From positions 1 through 22,898 of the forward strand of contig CALHZE010000234.1 in the NCBI GenBank assembly GCA_938040915.1: a stretch of 22,898 nucleotides of DNA, read 5' to 3'. The notes beneath the pieces were generated by a model. It saw nothing but the letters and a program-made list of their open reading frames with translations. It was not told the origin of the DNA and ran no database searches. A program made the translations under genes and the position numbers. Below, one piece after another: positions 5,775-13,493 of the stretch. Position 1 is the stretch's first letter, and each line of letters opens with the position of its first letter. The stretch comes from an uncultured Bacteroidia bacterium (GTDB lineage: Bacteria; Bacteroidota; Bacteroidia; Bacteroidales; CAJPTX01).

Positions 5775-7496
5775 TTACTTGATCAAGCCAGCGAATACCT
5801 CGTTCTGAGCAAACTTCACAAACTCAACATCCTTAGATGCGCGAGTCTTCAAGCTAGCATCCATCTGGATCGCCGTGCGAAGGTTATCAAGCAACATCTT
5901 TTCATCCTGCGTACGAGCGCCAATGATCGCGAGACAGTAGTACGCACGTGCGTTGTTGGTCTTCACATCATTGAAGACGTTCTTTGCCGCTTCACTACGA
6001 TCGTTGAGCAAGAGCGCCAAACCTTGGTTGTAATGGTTGGTACCCGTGAGGTAATCTACCGCTGCTGCATACGCACCACGCTTGATAGCGCAAACACCGA
6101 GGTTAATGCGAACGACAGAACCCGCATCCGTTGCGCGTACGAAATACTTTTCAGCTTCCTCTGCGTTACCTTCTTCCATAGCCAACACCCCGAGGTTGTT
6201 GAGCACAAAACCGTTCTTGTTGTCAAGCGCGAGCGCCTTGTTGAGTTGTTCCTTAGCGTCAGCATACTTGTGGTTAAGGATGTACATGCACGCCAAGTTG
6301 TTGTAACCACGCACATTAGGATACTTTTCGAGCAACTGCTTGTAGTAAGCTTCCTTCTTCGCGTTGTCCTTTTCGATCTCTTCTACAGCATAGTATGCTT
6401 CGTTTTCCTGGAGATCGAGGAGCTTGCCGTCAGCCAACATCGCCTGGATCTCATCTGCCGTGCGGTTCATCTGCTTGTAAGAAAGCATCATCTGTGAACG
6501 ACGGAGCTTGGGGAGGATCTTCTCTGCCACTACGTGGAAGACCTTCCCGAGGTTGTGCATTTCACGGTTACGCACATCGGGGTCAGAGTACATCGAGAGG
6601 ACGCGGAGGATGAGATCCTTGTCTTCGATATCCGAGTTTTCCATAGCCTTCTTAAAGCCATCCCAGTCGGTAGCGAGCTCCTGAAGCTTGATATCATCAG
6701 CTGCGAGCTTGTTCTTCTTGATTTGGGCTTGCAACCAGTTCTGCGAGCTCTTACCACGCCCCTTAGAGAGGTCGTCGTTGAGTGCTACAGGACCATCTGG
6801 CGAGGCATAAGCACTCACGCTAAGACCTTGGAAAGTCAACTTGTCGTTAGTCTTAAGCTCGGCAATGGCGTTCTGGAGTTCCTTTACGTCCTCGCGCGTA
6901 AGCTGACCGCTTACCACGTCTGACTTTTGGATCTGGTAGTTAAACTCGGCGCTCTTAGTCACCTCACGCTCCTTTTCGAAGTTATGTGGCATGAACGTCG
7001 GGCGCGCTACGATCTCCACGAGGTTCTGCGTCTCGTTAATCCCGATACCGACCTTGTCCTTACGCTCGATCGGGAGCTTCTTCCCGTCGTAATACAGGGT
7101 GTAGCGGATCTCCATGTGCGACTTCATCATCTCAGGCTTGTACTCAAACTTAAACTCGTGAGAGAACGCGCCGCCAATGTTCGAGGTGATGACCGTGTTG
7201 TTTTCAGCCACATCCTCACCTTGGAATACCTTGGAAGGCAATACCAATTCACCACCCTCATAGACGAGGACTGGGGTGAGTTCTAGTTTAGCTTTCTTGT
7301 TGAAATACTGTGCTGGAAAACTCCCCTTCAATTTCCCTTCCACGGTCTTACCAACCAAGCGGAGGGGGTTCGGCTCCATTTTTGGGATGGCTTCTTGAGG
7401 GATATCCTTCATCTTCTCAGGGCTATCACACCCAATAAGCATAGCCGACATGCTTAGTGCCAACGCTGCAGTAAGTAATCCGATTCTATTCATCAT
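5775..7496 (-). CDS. TPR lipoprotein with an OmpA-like segment
   Basis: A 573-residue protein from the ATG at 7496. A signal peptide with lipobox L20-I-G-C23 follows a hydrophobic stretch (IGLLTAALALSMSAML), predicting a periplasmic or outer-membrane lipoprotein. Residues about 50-190 are beta-rich. Residues about 224-263 (SVSAYASPDG...NDDLSKGRG) resemble the OmpA-family peptidoglycan-binding pattern. Residues about 396-483 are tetratricopeptide repeats (YNNLACMYILNHKYADAKEQL, NNLGVLAMEEGNAEEAEKYF). The frame stays open upstream to 7577, but that 27-residue extension is not signal-like and would overlap the -7 box at 7535-7542, so the internal ATG is chosen; ATG 7493 is equally possible. It follows the prolyl oligopeptidase gene with 81 bp between. 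The function is unknown; an envelope scaffold role is inference. Confidence 0.85.
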   Translation of the reverse strand: MMNRIGLLTAALALSMSAMLIGCDSPEKMKDIPQEAIPKMEPNPLRLVGKTVEGKLKGSFPAQYFNKKAKLELTPVLVYEGGELVLPSKVFQGEDVAENNTVITSNIGGAFSHEFKFEYKPEMMKSHMEIRYTLYYDGKKLPIERKDKVGIGINETQNLVEIVARPTFMPHNFEKEREVTKSAEFNYQIQKSDVVSGQLTREDVKELQNAIAELKTNDKLTFQGLSVSAYASPDGPVALNDDLSKGRGKSSQNWLQAQIKKNKLAADDIKLQELATDWDGFKKAMENSDIEDKDLILRVLSMYSDPDVRNREMHNLGKVFHVVAEKILPKLRRSQMMLSYKQMNRTADEIQAMLADGKLLDLQENEAYYAVEEIEKDNAKKEAYYKQLLEKYPNVRGYNNLACMYILNHKYADAKEQLNKALALDNKNGFVLNNLGVLAMEEGNAEEAEKYFVRATDAGSVVRINLGVCAIKRGAYAAAVDYLTGTNHYNQGLALLLNDRSEAAKNVFNDVKTNNARAYYCLAIIGARTQDEKMLLDNLRTAIQMDASLKTRASKDVEFVKFAQNEVFAGLIK

Positions 7497-7534
7497 TCCT
7501 GGGTTTATGCATTCAACCTTGTAAGTAAACTGCG

Positions 7535-7542
7535 CAAAACTA
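7535..7542 (-). promoter_or_regulatory. Bacteroidota -7 promoter box for the TPR lipoprotein
   Basis: The minus strand reads TAGTTTTG, matching TAnnTTTG, 38 nt before the ATG at 7496 and just after the stop of the prolyl oligopeptidase gene. It implies separate transcription of the lipoprotein and supports the shorter start. No clear -33 element was found. Confidence 0.45.
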
Positions 7543-7577
7543 ATACAAAAATACCGTTTCGTGTGCTCCGCGAACAC

Positions 7578-9701
7578 CTATTTTTCTGAAAACTTGGGTT
7601 CGAGCCCCATGTTGTAAAACGCGAAGCTGTAAATATCGGCTAACTCGGCGATGGTGAGAGCCGTAGGCTTACCTGCACCATGCCCCGCACGAGTCTCGAT
7701 ACGGATGAGCTTCGGACGCCCGCCCGGCTGACTGTGTTGCAGCTCTGCCGCATACTTAAACGAGTGTGCCGGCACCACACGGTCGTCGTGATCGCCAGTT
7801 AAGACCATGATCGCCGGATAGTTGTCACCACGCGCAACGTTGTGGATCGGCGAGTAAGCATAGAGATACTTAAACATCTCCTCAGAGTCTTCGCTCGTCC
7901 CATAATCCCCAGCCCATGCCCAGCCAATCGTAAACTTCTGGTAGCGGAGCATATCCATCACCCCAACCTCGGGGATGGCCACTCGGAAAAGATCGGGACG
8001 CTGGTTAGTAACCGCCCCAATAAGCAACCCGCCATTCGAGCCTCCTTGGATCGCAAGATAGGGCGTAGAAGTATACTTCTCAGCAATGAGGTACTCGGCA
8101 GCAGCAATAAAGTCATCAAAGACGTTCTGTTTGTTGAGCTTAGTACCCGCGTTGTGCCAGCTGTCGCCATATTCGCCACCACCGCGGAGGTTAGCCACGG
8201 CATAGACGCCCCCCTGCTCAAGCCACGCCAGACGCGAGGTGCTAAACCACGGCGTGAGGCTAATGTTAAATCCACCATAGCCGTACAAAAGCGTAGGCGC
8301 TTTCCCATCCTTTTTCAGATCGGCGCGATGCACGATAAAGAGAGGAACTTTTGCCCCATCCTTGGAAACATAGAACTGTTGTTCGACGACATACTTTGAG
8401 AAGTCAAAATCAAACTTCGGACGGAATATCTCTTGGTGTTCGCCCGTATTGACGTTACAGCTATATACCACCGAGGGGACGATAAAAGAAGAAAAGTTAT
8501 AAAAGAAGGTCTCATCTTCCGGACGCCCTGAGACAGACCCCACCGTACCCAAAGCGCCCAGATCAATATCGCGGAGGCGCTTGCCTTCGAGGCTATAGAT
8601 ACTCATGCGCGAGGAAGCATCGACCATATACTGCGTCACCAAGCTCCCCCCAACCATCGTCACCCCCTGGAGCACCGATTGTTGCTCTGGGATCACTTCC
8701 TGCCACTTGGTGCGCTCGGGCGATTTGAGGTTAATCTTGATGAGCCGATAGCGAGGGGCGCCATCATTGGTCAAGAAATACGCTTCGTCACCAACATTAC
8801 CGACCAAGGAGTAGGAATAGTCAAAGCCGTCGGCAATCTTCGTAATCTTTCCGTCTGCCACGAGATCTTTCATGTAAAGAGAGTTCCCGTCGGTAGACTC
8901 CGTCTCTCCGATGAAAAGATAGCGTTCGTCGTCAGTCGTCGTGGAGTAGACGTTGCGCAATGGGGCGTCTGGCATCTCGTAGACAAGACGGTCTTTTTCC
9001 TGAGGGTCGCCCAGCTTGTGGTAATAGAGCTTGTGATACTCGTTGATATTCGAGAGCTCTTTCCCCGACTCAGGGGCGTTGTAACGACTGTAGTAAAAAC
9101 CATCACCCTGCCACGACATGCTAGAAAACTTAGTCCACATGAGCTTGTCGGGAAGCTGCGCACCCGTCGCAAGATCGAGGACGTAGATAGTGGTCCAGTC
9201 CGACCCCGCCTCAGCAATCTTGTAGGCAAGATACCTCGAGTCGTTGGAAAACGACGTACCCGCGAGGGCTACAGTACCATCCGTCGAAAGGGTGTTGGGG
9301 TCGAGGAGGACGCGCTCCGCGCCGTTCAACGAGTCTTTAATATAGAGCACACTCTGATTCGCAAGCCCCGCCTTTTTGTAGTAGAGGTAATACTTCCCCG
9401 TATACCTCGGCACGGTCTCTGTGTCAAAGTTAAAGAGCTCGGAGATGCGACTACGAAACTTGTCACGGAAGGGGATCTTCGCGAGGTAGTCGTATGTGAG
9501 GGCATTCTGTGCCTCAACCCACGACGCGACGCGGCGTGTAGTGTCGTTCTCGAGCCAACGGTAAGGGTCTGCGACCTCCGTGCCGAAATACGAGTCTTTA
9601 GTCTCCTCGCGTGCCGTCTCTGGGTAACGAAGCCCTGAGCTACAAGCAGTCCCAAGGAGCGCCGAGGCCGAGAGAAGAGCTAAGAAGCATTTTCTGTTCA
9701 T
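7578..9701 (-). CDS. Prolyl oligopeptidase family serine peptidase (S9A), exported
   Basis: A 707-residue enzyme of normal S9A length. The N-terminal signal MNRKCFLALLSASALLGTAC suggests export; C20 could be a lipidation site, but G at -3 departs from the usual lipobox. After the PYRWLEN start of the mature part comes the beta-propeller (about 80-430) and the alpha/beta-hydrolase domain (about 440-700). The catalytic triad is visible as S555 in QGGSNGG, D640 in GDHDDRVVP and H674 in RAGHGAGKPT, close to the porcine enzyme numbering. It cleaves short peptides after proline, probably in the periplasm or at the outer membrane, feeding peptide catabolism. No good -7 box was found upstream of the ATG at 9701. 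The downstream lipoprotein gene has its own promoter. Confidence 0.95.
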   Translation of the reverse strand: MNRKCFLALLSASALLGTACSSGLRYPETAREETKDSYFGTEVADPYRWLENDTTRRVASWVEAQNALTYDYLAKIPFRDKFRSRISELFNFDTETVPRYTGKYYLYYKKAGLANQSVLYIKDSLNGAERVLLDPNTLSTDGTVALAGTSFSNDSRYLAYKIAEAGSDWTTIYVLDLATGAQLPDKLMWTKFSSMSWQGDGFYYSRYNAPESGKELSNINEYHKLYYHKLGDPQEKDRLVYEMPDAPLRNVYSTTTDDERYLFIGETESTDGNSLYMKDLVADGKITKIADGFDYSYSLVGNVGDEAYFLTNDGAPRYRLIKINLKSPERTKWQEVIPEQQSVLQGVTMVGGSLVTQYMVDASSRMSIYSLEGKRLRDIDLGALGTVGSVSGRPEDETFFYNFSSFIVPSVVYSCNVNTGEHQEIFRPKFDFDFSKYVVEQQFYVSKDGAKVPLFIVHRADLKKDGKAPTLLYGYGGFNISLTPWFSTSRLAWLEQGGVYAVANLRGGGEYGDSWHNAGTKLNKQNVFDDFIAAAEYLIAEKYTSTPYLAIQGGSNGGLLIGAVTNQRPDLFRVAIPEVGVMDMLRYQKFTIGWAWAGDYGTSEDSEEMFKYLYAYSPIHNVARGDNYPAIMVLTGDHDDRVVPAHSFKYAAELQHSQPGGRPKLIRIETRAGHGAGKPTALTIAELADIYSFAFYNMGLEPKFSEK

Positions 9702-9980
9702 GTATTCTCCACGATTTAGTGTGTGCTTCCTCTTATACGGTTGAAATCAATAAATGTTAACGTACGTTCTGCGAACCAAGAGTGCAAAAGAAGGGGTAAA
9801 AAAGGGGGCTACACAAACCCGAGATTTAGGAATTCCAAAACGAGGAAATATACCGTAAAGCCAAAAGAACGAAAGCAAGAAATAAAAGATAACGTATAGA
9901 AATAGCGTCTCAAATGACCTTTTTGGGGTAGGTAAAACGAACCGTCTTCGTACGGGGCCCATAGGGCGCCCCCACGGGGT

Positions 9981-10001
9981 CCCTTAGGCCATGCCTAAGG
10001 G
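9981..10001. repeat. Perfect 9-bp hairpin with CCCTTAGG core
   Basis: CCCTTAGGC (9981-9989) and GCCTAAGGG (9993-10001) form a perfect stem with a CAT loop. No T-run follows on either strand. The CCCTTAGG core is the same motif that dominates the 4.9-5.7 kb repeat region. Confidence 0.6.
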
Positions 10002-10111
10002 CGCAAGGAAGAAGGGCGGGGAAAGAGGGAGCGAATTAAGGAAAACATAAAGGGGGGATCGCCCCCGTCTACCACTGCAAAAAAATAGGGTGGCATTTCG
10101 TTTACACACAC

Positions 10112-10119
10112 TACCTTTG
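10112..10119 (+). promoter_or_regulatory. Bacteroidota -7 box 6 nt before the DUF5063 ATG
   Basis: TACCTTTG matches TAnnTTTG exactly. Only six bases separate it from the ATG at 10126, so transcription starting about 5-7 nt after the box would give a leaderless or near-leaderless mRNA. No TTTG at -33 was seen. Confidence 0.55.
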
Positions 10120-10125
10120 CACACA

Positions 10126-10707
10126 ATGAATAGCAAACAAAAGTGGCGCAATATTGCCTACAGTGCGTGGGCAGTAGAGATCGTGGTCTTGGCACGACAA
10201 TATTGTGCCAAGCTCACGGGCAGTCTCGCAGAAGAGAGCGAAGAAGAAAATACACAAGGGCGCGAAGTCTCGCTCGGAGACTGGCTTTACCCCTTCCTCG
10301 GTCTGTTGTTTTACAAGATGTCTCGTTGCCCCAACCTCCAACAACTCGTCGCATTTGACGAACTGGGAGGGAGTCTCTCCGAGCTCGACTACCAACAGGT
10401 GCGCACGGGCGTCGAGGAGCTCTTAGGGCTCGACGACGTCATCGCCTTTGAGCTCTCAGAAGAAGAAGGGCGCATCTACCAAGGCGAGCCGCACCTCTCA
10501 GAAATAGCAGCCGACCTCTATCAAGAGCTCTACGAACTCCTCATCCACTACAACGACGGCGAGGAGGAACGGATGGTAATGGCGCTGGCACGATGTCAAT
10601 ATTACTTCCTCACCGAGTGGGGGACAAAACTCTTACTAGGGCTACGCTGGTTGCAGATCTTACACGCAGAGCGCTTGCTCGCAGAAGACGACGAAGACGA
10701 TGTCTGA
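10126..10707 (+). CDS. DUF5063 family protein
   Basis: A 193-residue, strongly acidic, soluble, probably all-helical protein. The N-terminus RNIAYSAWAVEIVVLARQYCAKL and the central WLYPFLGLLFYKM / ELYELLIHYNDGE region fit my recollection of DUF5063, a Bacteroidota family of unknown function. The C-terminus is an acidic tail (AEDDEDDV). The frame opens at 10090, but the -7 box at 10112-10119 lies inside that extension, so the ATG at 10126 is taken. The stop overlaps the start of the exonuclease gene by 8 bp, implying translational coupling. It heads a five-gene run reaching 15974. The family assignment is from memory of sequence pattern, without a database check. Confidence 0.75.
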   Translation: MNSKQKWRNIAYSAWAVEIVVLARQYCAKLTGSLAEESEEENTQGREVSLGDWLYPFLGLLFYKMSRCPNLQQLVAFDELGGSLSELDYQQVRTGVEELLGLDDVIAFELSEEEGRIYQGEPHLSEIAADLYQELYELLIHYNDGEEERMVMALARCQYYFLTEWGTKLLLGLRWLQILHAERLLAEDDEDDV

Positions 10708-11296
10708 AGCCCCCAATGCACCTGTCGCCCCTCCCGTGGTAACGCTCGAACGCGCGGGGTTTCCTGGGACAATCCACGTAATTTCCACCACAGAGGGACT
10801 GGAGGCGGCTTACAAGATACTTTCGCAAGAACCCGTCCTCGGCTTTGATACAGAGACTCGACCACGCTTTGTCAAAGGGCAAGCCGACCATTCGGTGGCA
10901 ATCGTACAGTTCGCAACAGCCTCCGAGGCGTGGATCATCAGGACGTCGATATTGAAGATGCCCGAGCCGCTAAGTGCCCTGTTTGCTTCGCCGACGGTAA
11001 CGAAAGTCGGGCTCGCCGTGCACGAAGACCTACGCCGGTTGCGCTATTTTCATCCGTTCGAGGTGGCGAATATCGTCGATTTGCAACGCTTGGCAAAAGC
11101 TGCCGGTTACACCGAATTGGGGCTAAAGGCGCTGACTGCAAAGATCCTAGGGCTAGGGCTTTCCAAAGCGGCACGCCTTTCCAACTGGGAAGCCGAGGAG
11201 CTCACCCCAAAACAGTTGCTCTATGCCGCGACAGACGCGTGGCTCTGTTATCGCCTCTATTACGAATCGGGCTGGGGTACACCACAGCAACAGTAA
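10700..11296 (+). CDS. 3'-5' exonuclease, RNase D-like DEDDy family
   Basis: A 198-residue protein made only of the DEDD exonuclease fold. Exo I is D50-T-E52 in GFDTETRP. Exo II is D110 in KVGLAVHEDL, and Exo III is Y175-x3-D179 in LYAATDAWLCYRLY, which makes it the DEDDy subtype. It lacks the HRDC domains of full-length RNase D. It should remove nucleotides from the 3' end of RNA or DNA with two metal ions in the cytoplasm; the natural substrate is unknown. The start ATG overlaps the DUF5063 stop by 8 bp, and the stop is 6 bp before the PorV-like gene. The tight coupling with DUF5063 suggests the two act together (inference). Confidence 0.9.
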   Translation: MSEAPNAPVAPPVVTLERAGFPGTIHVISTTEGLEAAYKILSQEPVLGFDTETRPRFVKGQADHSVAIVQFATASEAWIIRTSILKMPEPLSALFASPTVTKVGLAVHEDLRRLRYFHPFEVANIVDLQRLAKAAGYTELGLKALTAKILGLGLSKAARLSNWEAEELTPKQLLYAATDAWLCYRLYYESGWGTPQQQ

Positions 11297-11302
11297 TACA
11301 AG

Positions 11303-12382
11303 ATGGGTTTCATCAGAGATAAGGCGCTATTATGGTGTTTTTTGCTCCTGTTCCCTCTCCTTGCGCAAGGGCAGTTTGCGCGCTACACTAATGGCTATTT
11401 ACACCTCGGTCATGCAGCAGCATACGAAGGCAGTGGACGTAGTACGCTAGCAAGCGAGACGGGATTGGGAATCGAACGGCGCAATCCGGCAGCGCTCGCT
11501 CGACTACAAGAGCCGATTCAGGTCGGCGGGTCTTTCTCGTCCGTATTTACGGGGATGGGGGCTTTGCTTTACCTCGGCGGAGGCTATCGCCTCGATAGTC
11601 TGAGCGGCGTGGGCATCGGGTTGCTCCGTTTCGGGGTCGATGGGATACAAAACACGCTCTCGTGGCGCAATGCGGAGGGAGAAGATGATTACACGCGTAT
11701 CCGTCGCTTCAACATTGCTGACTATGCGCTTTTTCTGAGCTACGGGCGTCAACTAGCGTGGGAAGGGCTTTCTGTGGGCGGGGTTGGGAAACTCCTCTAT
11801 CGCGACGAAGGGGGCTTTGCCTCGGGCGTAGGGCTCGGCTTTGATGCAAGTGTGCTACTACAACGCGAACGCTGGCAAGTAGCTGCCGCCATGCGCGACC
11901 TCACCACCACTTGGACGCTCTGGTTCATCGACAAGAAAAAGCTTCGTGTCGCAGACGGAGATAAGAACCTAAACCCCACAGAGGAGCGTGCCGCCGAAGG
12001 GACTGCCCCGAGCCTCGAGCTCGCCGTGACCTACCTGTGGCGACAGGAACATCCGTGGCGCTACGGCGCATCGGGGGCGGTAGGGCTCAGCGCAAGCAAT
12101 CCGAAGAGTGCTTTTTTTGCCCTAGGTGGCGCGACCTTCTCGCCTGCCATCGGCGGTTGGGCTAGCTATAAAGGGATTCTCTTCCTACGCCTCGGGGCAC
12201 ATCAGTTTCAATGGACGCCCCTCTCGCCCCAACATCAGACCTACCTCACTTTCACGCCGACGGGGGGGATTGGGGTGAAAGGCTGGGGGCTTCGCCTCGA
12301 TTATGCGTTTACCGCCCCCTTAGTAACGACCTCAGCACGCACAAACCACTTAGTCTCGCTATCCTATGCTTTTGGAAAGTAA
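11303..12382 (+). CDS. PorV/PorQ-family outer-membrane protein (PorV2-like, type IX secretion)
   Basis: A 359-residue protein with a signal peptide (MGFIRDKALLWCFLLLFPLLAQG) and predicted cleavage before Q24. The mature part is a run of amphipathic beta strands typical of the FadL-like PorV/PorQ barrels. Family-like segments are NPAAL after the N-terminus and GVGIGLLRFGVDGIQNT followed by FNIADYALFLSYGRQ; these most resemble proteins labelled PorV2. The C-terminus (VSLSYAFGK) is barrel-like. PorV carries T9SS cargo from the translocon to the attachment complex; the job of this paralogue is not established. The 3' end overlaps the next gene by 17 bp. A T9SS cargo peptidase is encoded 3.8 kb downstream. 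The subfamily is less certain than the family. Confidence 0.78.
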   Translation: MGFIRDKALLWCFLLLFPLLAQGQFARYTNGYLHLGHAAAYEGSGRSTLASETGLGIERRNPAALARLQEPIQVGGSFSSVFTGMGALLYLGGGYRLDSLSGVGIGLLRFGVDGIQNTLSWRNAEGEDDYTRIRRFNIADYALFLSYGRQLAWEGLSVGGVGKLLYRDEGGFASGVGLGFDASVLLQRERWQVAAAMRDLTTTWTLWFIDKKKLRVADGDKNLNPTEERAAEGTAPSLELAVTYLWRQEHPWRYGASGAVGLSASNPKSAFFALGGATFSPAIGGWASYKGILFLRLGAHQFQWTPLSPQHQTYLTFTPTGGIGVKGWGLRLDYAFTAPLVTTSARTNHLVSLSYAFGK

Positions 12383-13493
12383 ATCCGCCATCGGGGGGCT
12401 CACCCTGCTCTTCCTTGCGACCCTACTTTGTGGGTGTCAAACCCCAGGGGGCGAAACCTCACAACCCTCGCCCCTTGCGACCGTACCCAATGACGCTCCC
12501 GACTATGGACGCATACTGACGCCTGCCCGAGACTCCATTTTACACATTGGCGACTCTTTATGGGTAACAGTTGCCCCCATAGACGACGGATTTGACTCGG
12601 TTTCCATTACTCTCTCCTCACGTCCTCTGACACAATGCACAACGAGCAGCAAGATCGGGATAGCCTCCGATAACTTCCCAACGGGCGTTCATTGGTTACA
12701 AGCCACCTTCTGGCACAACGGAGAGATGAGTATAGAAATACGACGGATAAAAATATACGCCGCCTCTGCTCCGAAAGACTACACCTACGTTGTGGAAAAA
12801 GAGTACCCGCACGACGCAGGGGCTTATACGCAAGGGCTCGTCTACCGCGATGGGTTTCTTTACGAAAGTACGGGCCAACGCGGCGAATCGCGCCTACGTA
12901 AAGTAGAGCTTGCCACAGGCAACGTGTTGCAAGAGCATTCGCTCGCCGACACCTATTTTGGCGAAGGGCTTGAGTACCTCAACGGTCGTTTCTATCAATT
13001 AACATGGACGAGTCACCTCGGCTTCGTCTACGACGCCCAGACATTTGACTCGGTCGGGTCGTTTGCTTACAACTCCCAAGGGTGGGGGCTTACCACCGAT
13101 GGGCAATCTTTCTACTTAAGCGACGGCTCAGAGAACCTCTACGTGCTCGACACAGCAACATGGCAGGTGCGCCGCGTCCTACAGGTTTATACAGAGAGCG
13201 AACCACTCTATCGACTTAACGAGCTAGAGTGGGTGGATGGGCGCATCTATGCAAACATCTACACGACAGACAAGATCGCGATCATAGATCCCCATTCGGG
13301 GGTAGTCGAAGGGTTAATCCACTGCGAAGGGCTGTTACGTCCGAGCGCCACAGGGAGTCGTGCAGAGGTGCTCAACGGCATCGCGTATGACCCTGCGGGA
13401 AAAAAGCTCTACCTAACGGGCAAGTATTGGCCCTATCTCTATCGGGTTAAGGTGAAGCCCGACGATAACCGCGGGGGACGGGGGTTACGATAA
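12366..13493 (+). CDS. Glutaminyl-peptide cyclotransferase (plant-type), lipoprotein
   Basis: A 375-residue protein. The signal peptide ends in lipobox L21-C-G-C24, giving a lipoprotein. Residues about 45-135 form a beta-rich, Ig-like N-terminal module. Residues about 138-364 are a five-bladed beta-propeller of the plant/bacterial glutaminyl cyclase family: hallmark AYTQGL at 153-158, FGEGLEY at 198-204, LNELEW at 284-289 with YANIY after it, and the closing TGKYWPYLYRV at 351-361. The enzyme converts N-terminal Gln of exported proteins to pyroglutamate. It overlaps the PorV-like gene by 17 bp, and its TAA is followed directly by the pbpC ATG, so it is firmly embedded in the run. The Ig-like module is an inference from strand pattern. 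Confidence 0.93.
   Translation: MLLESKSAIGGLTLLFLATLLCGCQTPGGETSQPSPLATVPNDAPDYGRILTPARDSILHIGDSLWVTVAPIDDGFDSVSITLSSRPLTQCTTSSKIGIASDNFPTGVHWLQATFWHNGEMSIEIRRIKIYAASAPKDYTYVVEKEYPHDAGAYTQGLVYRDGFLYESTGQRGESRLRKVELATGNVLQEHSLADTYFGEGLEYLNGRFYQLTWTSHLGFVYDAQTFDSVGSFAYNSQGWGLTTDGQSFYLSDGSENLYVLDTATWQVRRVLQVYTESEPLYRLNELEWVDGRIYANIYTTDKIAIIDPHSGVVEGLIHCEGLLRPSATGSRAEVLNGIAYDPAGKKLYLTGKYWPYLYRVKVKPDDNRGGRGLR

Larger units (their letters stand above)
9702..10125. other. Divergent intergenic spacer between the two gene blocks
   Basis: A 424-bp A/G-rich spacer between divergent genes. It contains a perfect hairpin (9981-10001), a GGGGG/CCCCC mini-hairpin near 10053-10066, and the promoter box at 10112-10119. 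A minus-strand frame at 9747-9962 encodes a hydrophobic but unconvincing peptide and is not called. Confidence 0.7.

Noticed and set aside
9747..9962. Minus-strand 71-codon frame with a hydrophobic stretch in the divergent spacer
   Set aside because: Phe/Tyr richness follows from A-rich plus-strand DNA. No promoter, no family resemblance, and it reads into the gap before the prolyl oligopeptidase.
9981..10001. Intrinsic terminator for either divergent gene
   Set aside because: The stem is perfect, but no T-run follows on either strand and both neighbouring genes are transcribed away from it.
9702..10125. Chromosomal origin, because transcription diverges here and recF is nearby
   Set aside because: No cluster of TTATCCACA-like DnaA boxes, no dnaA/dnaN, and divergent spacers are common. 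A GC-skew plot of the whole replicon would be needed.
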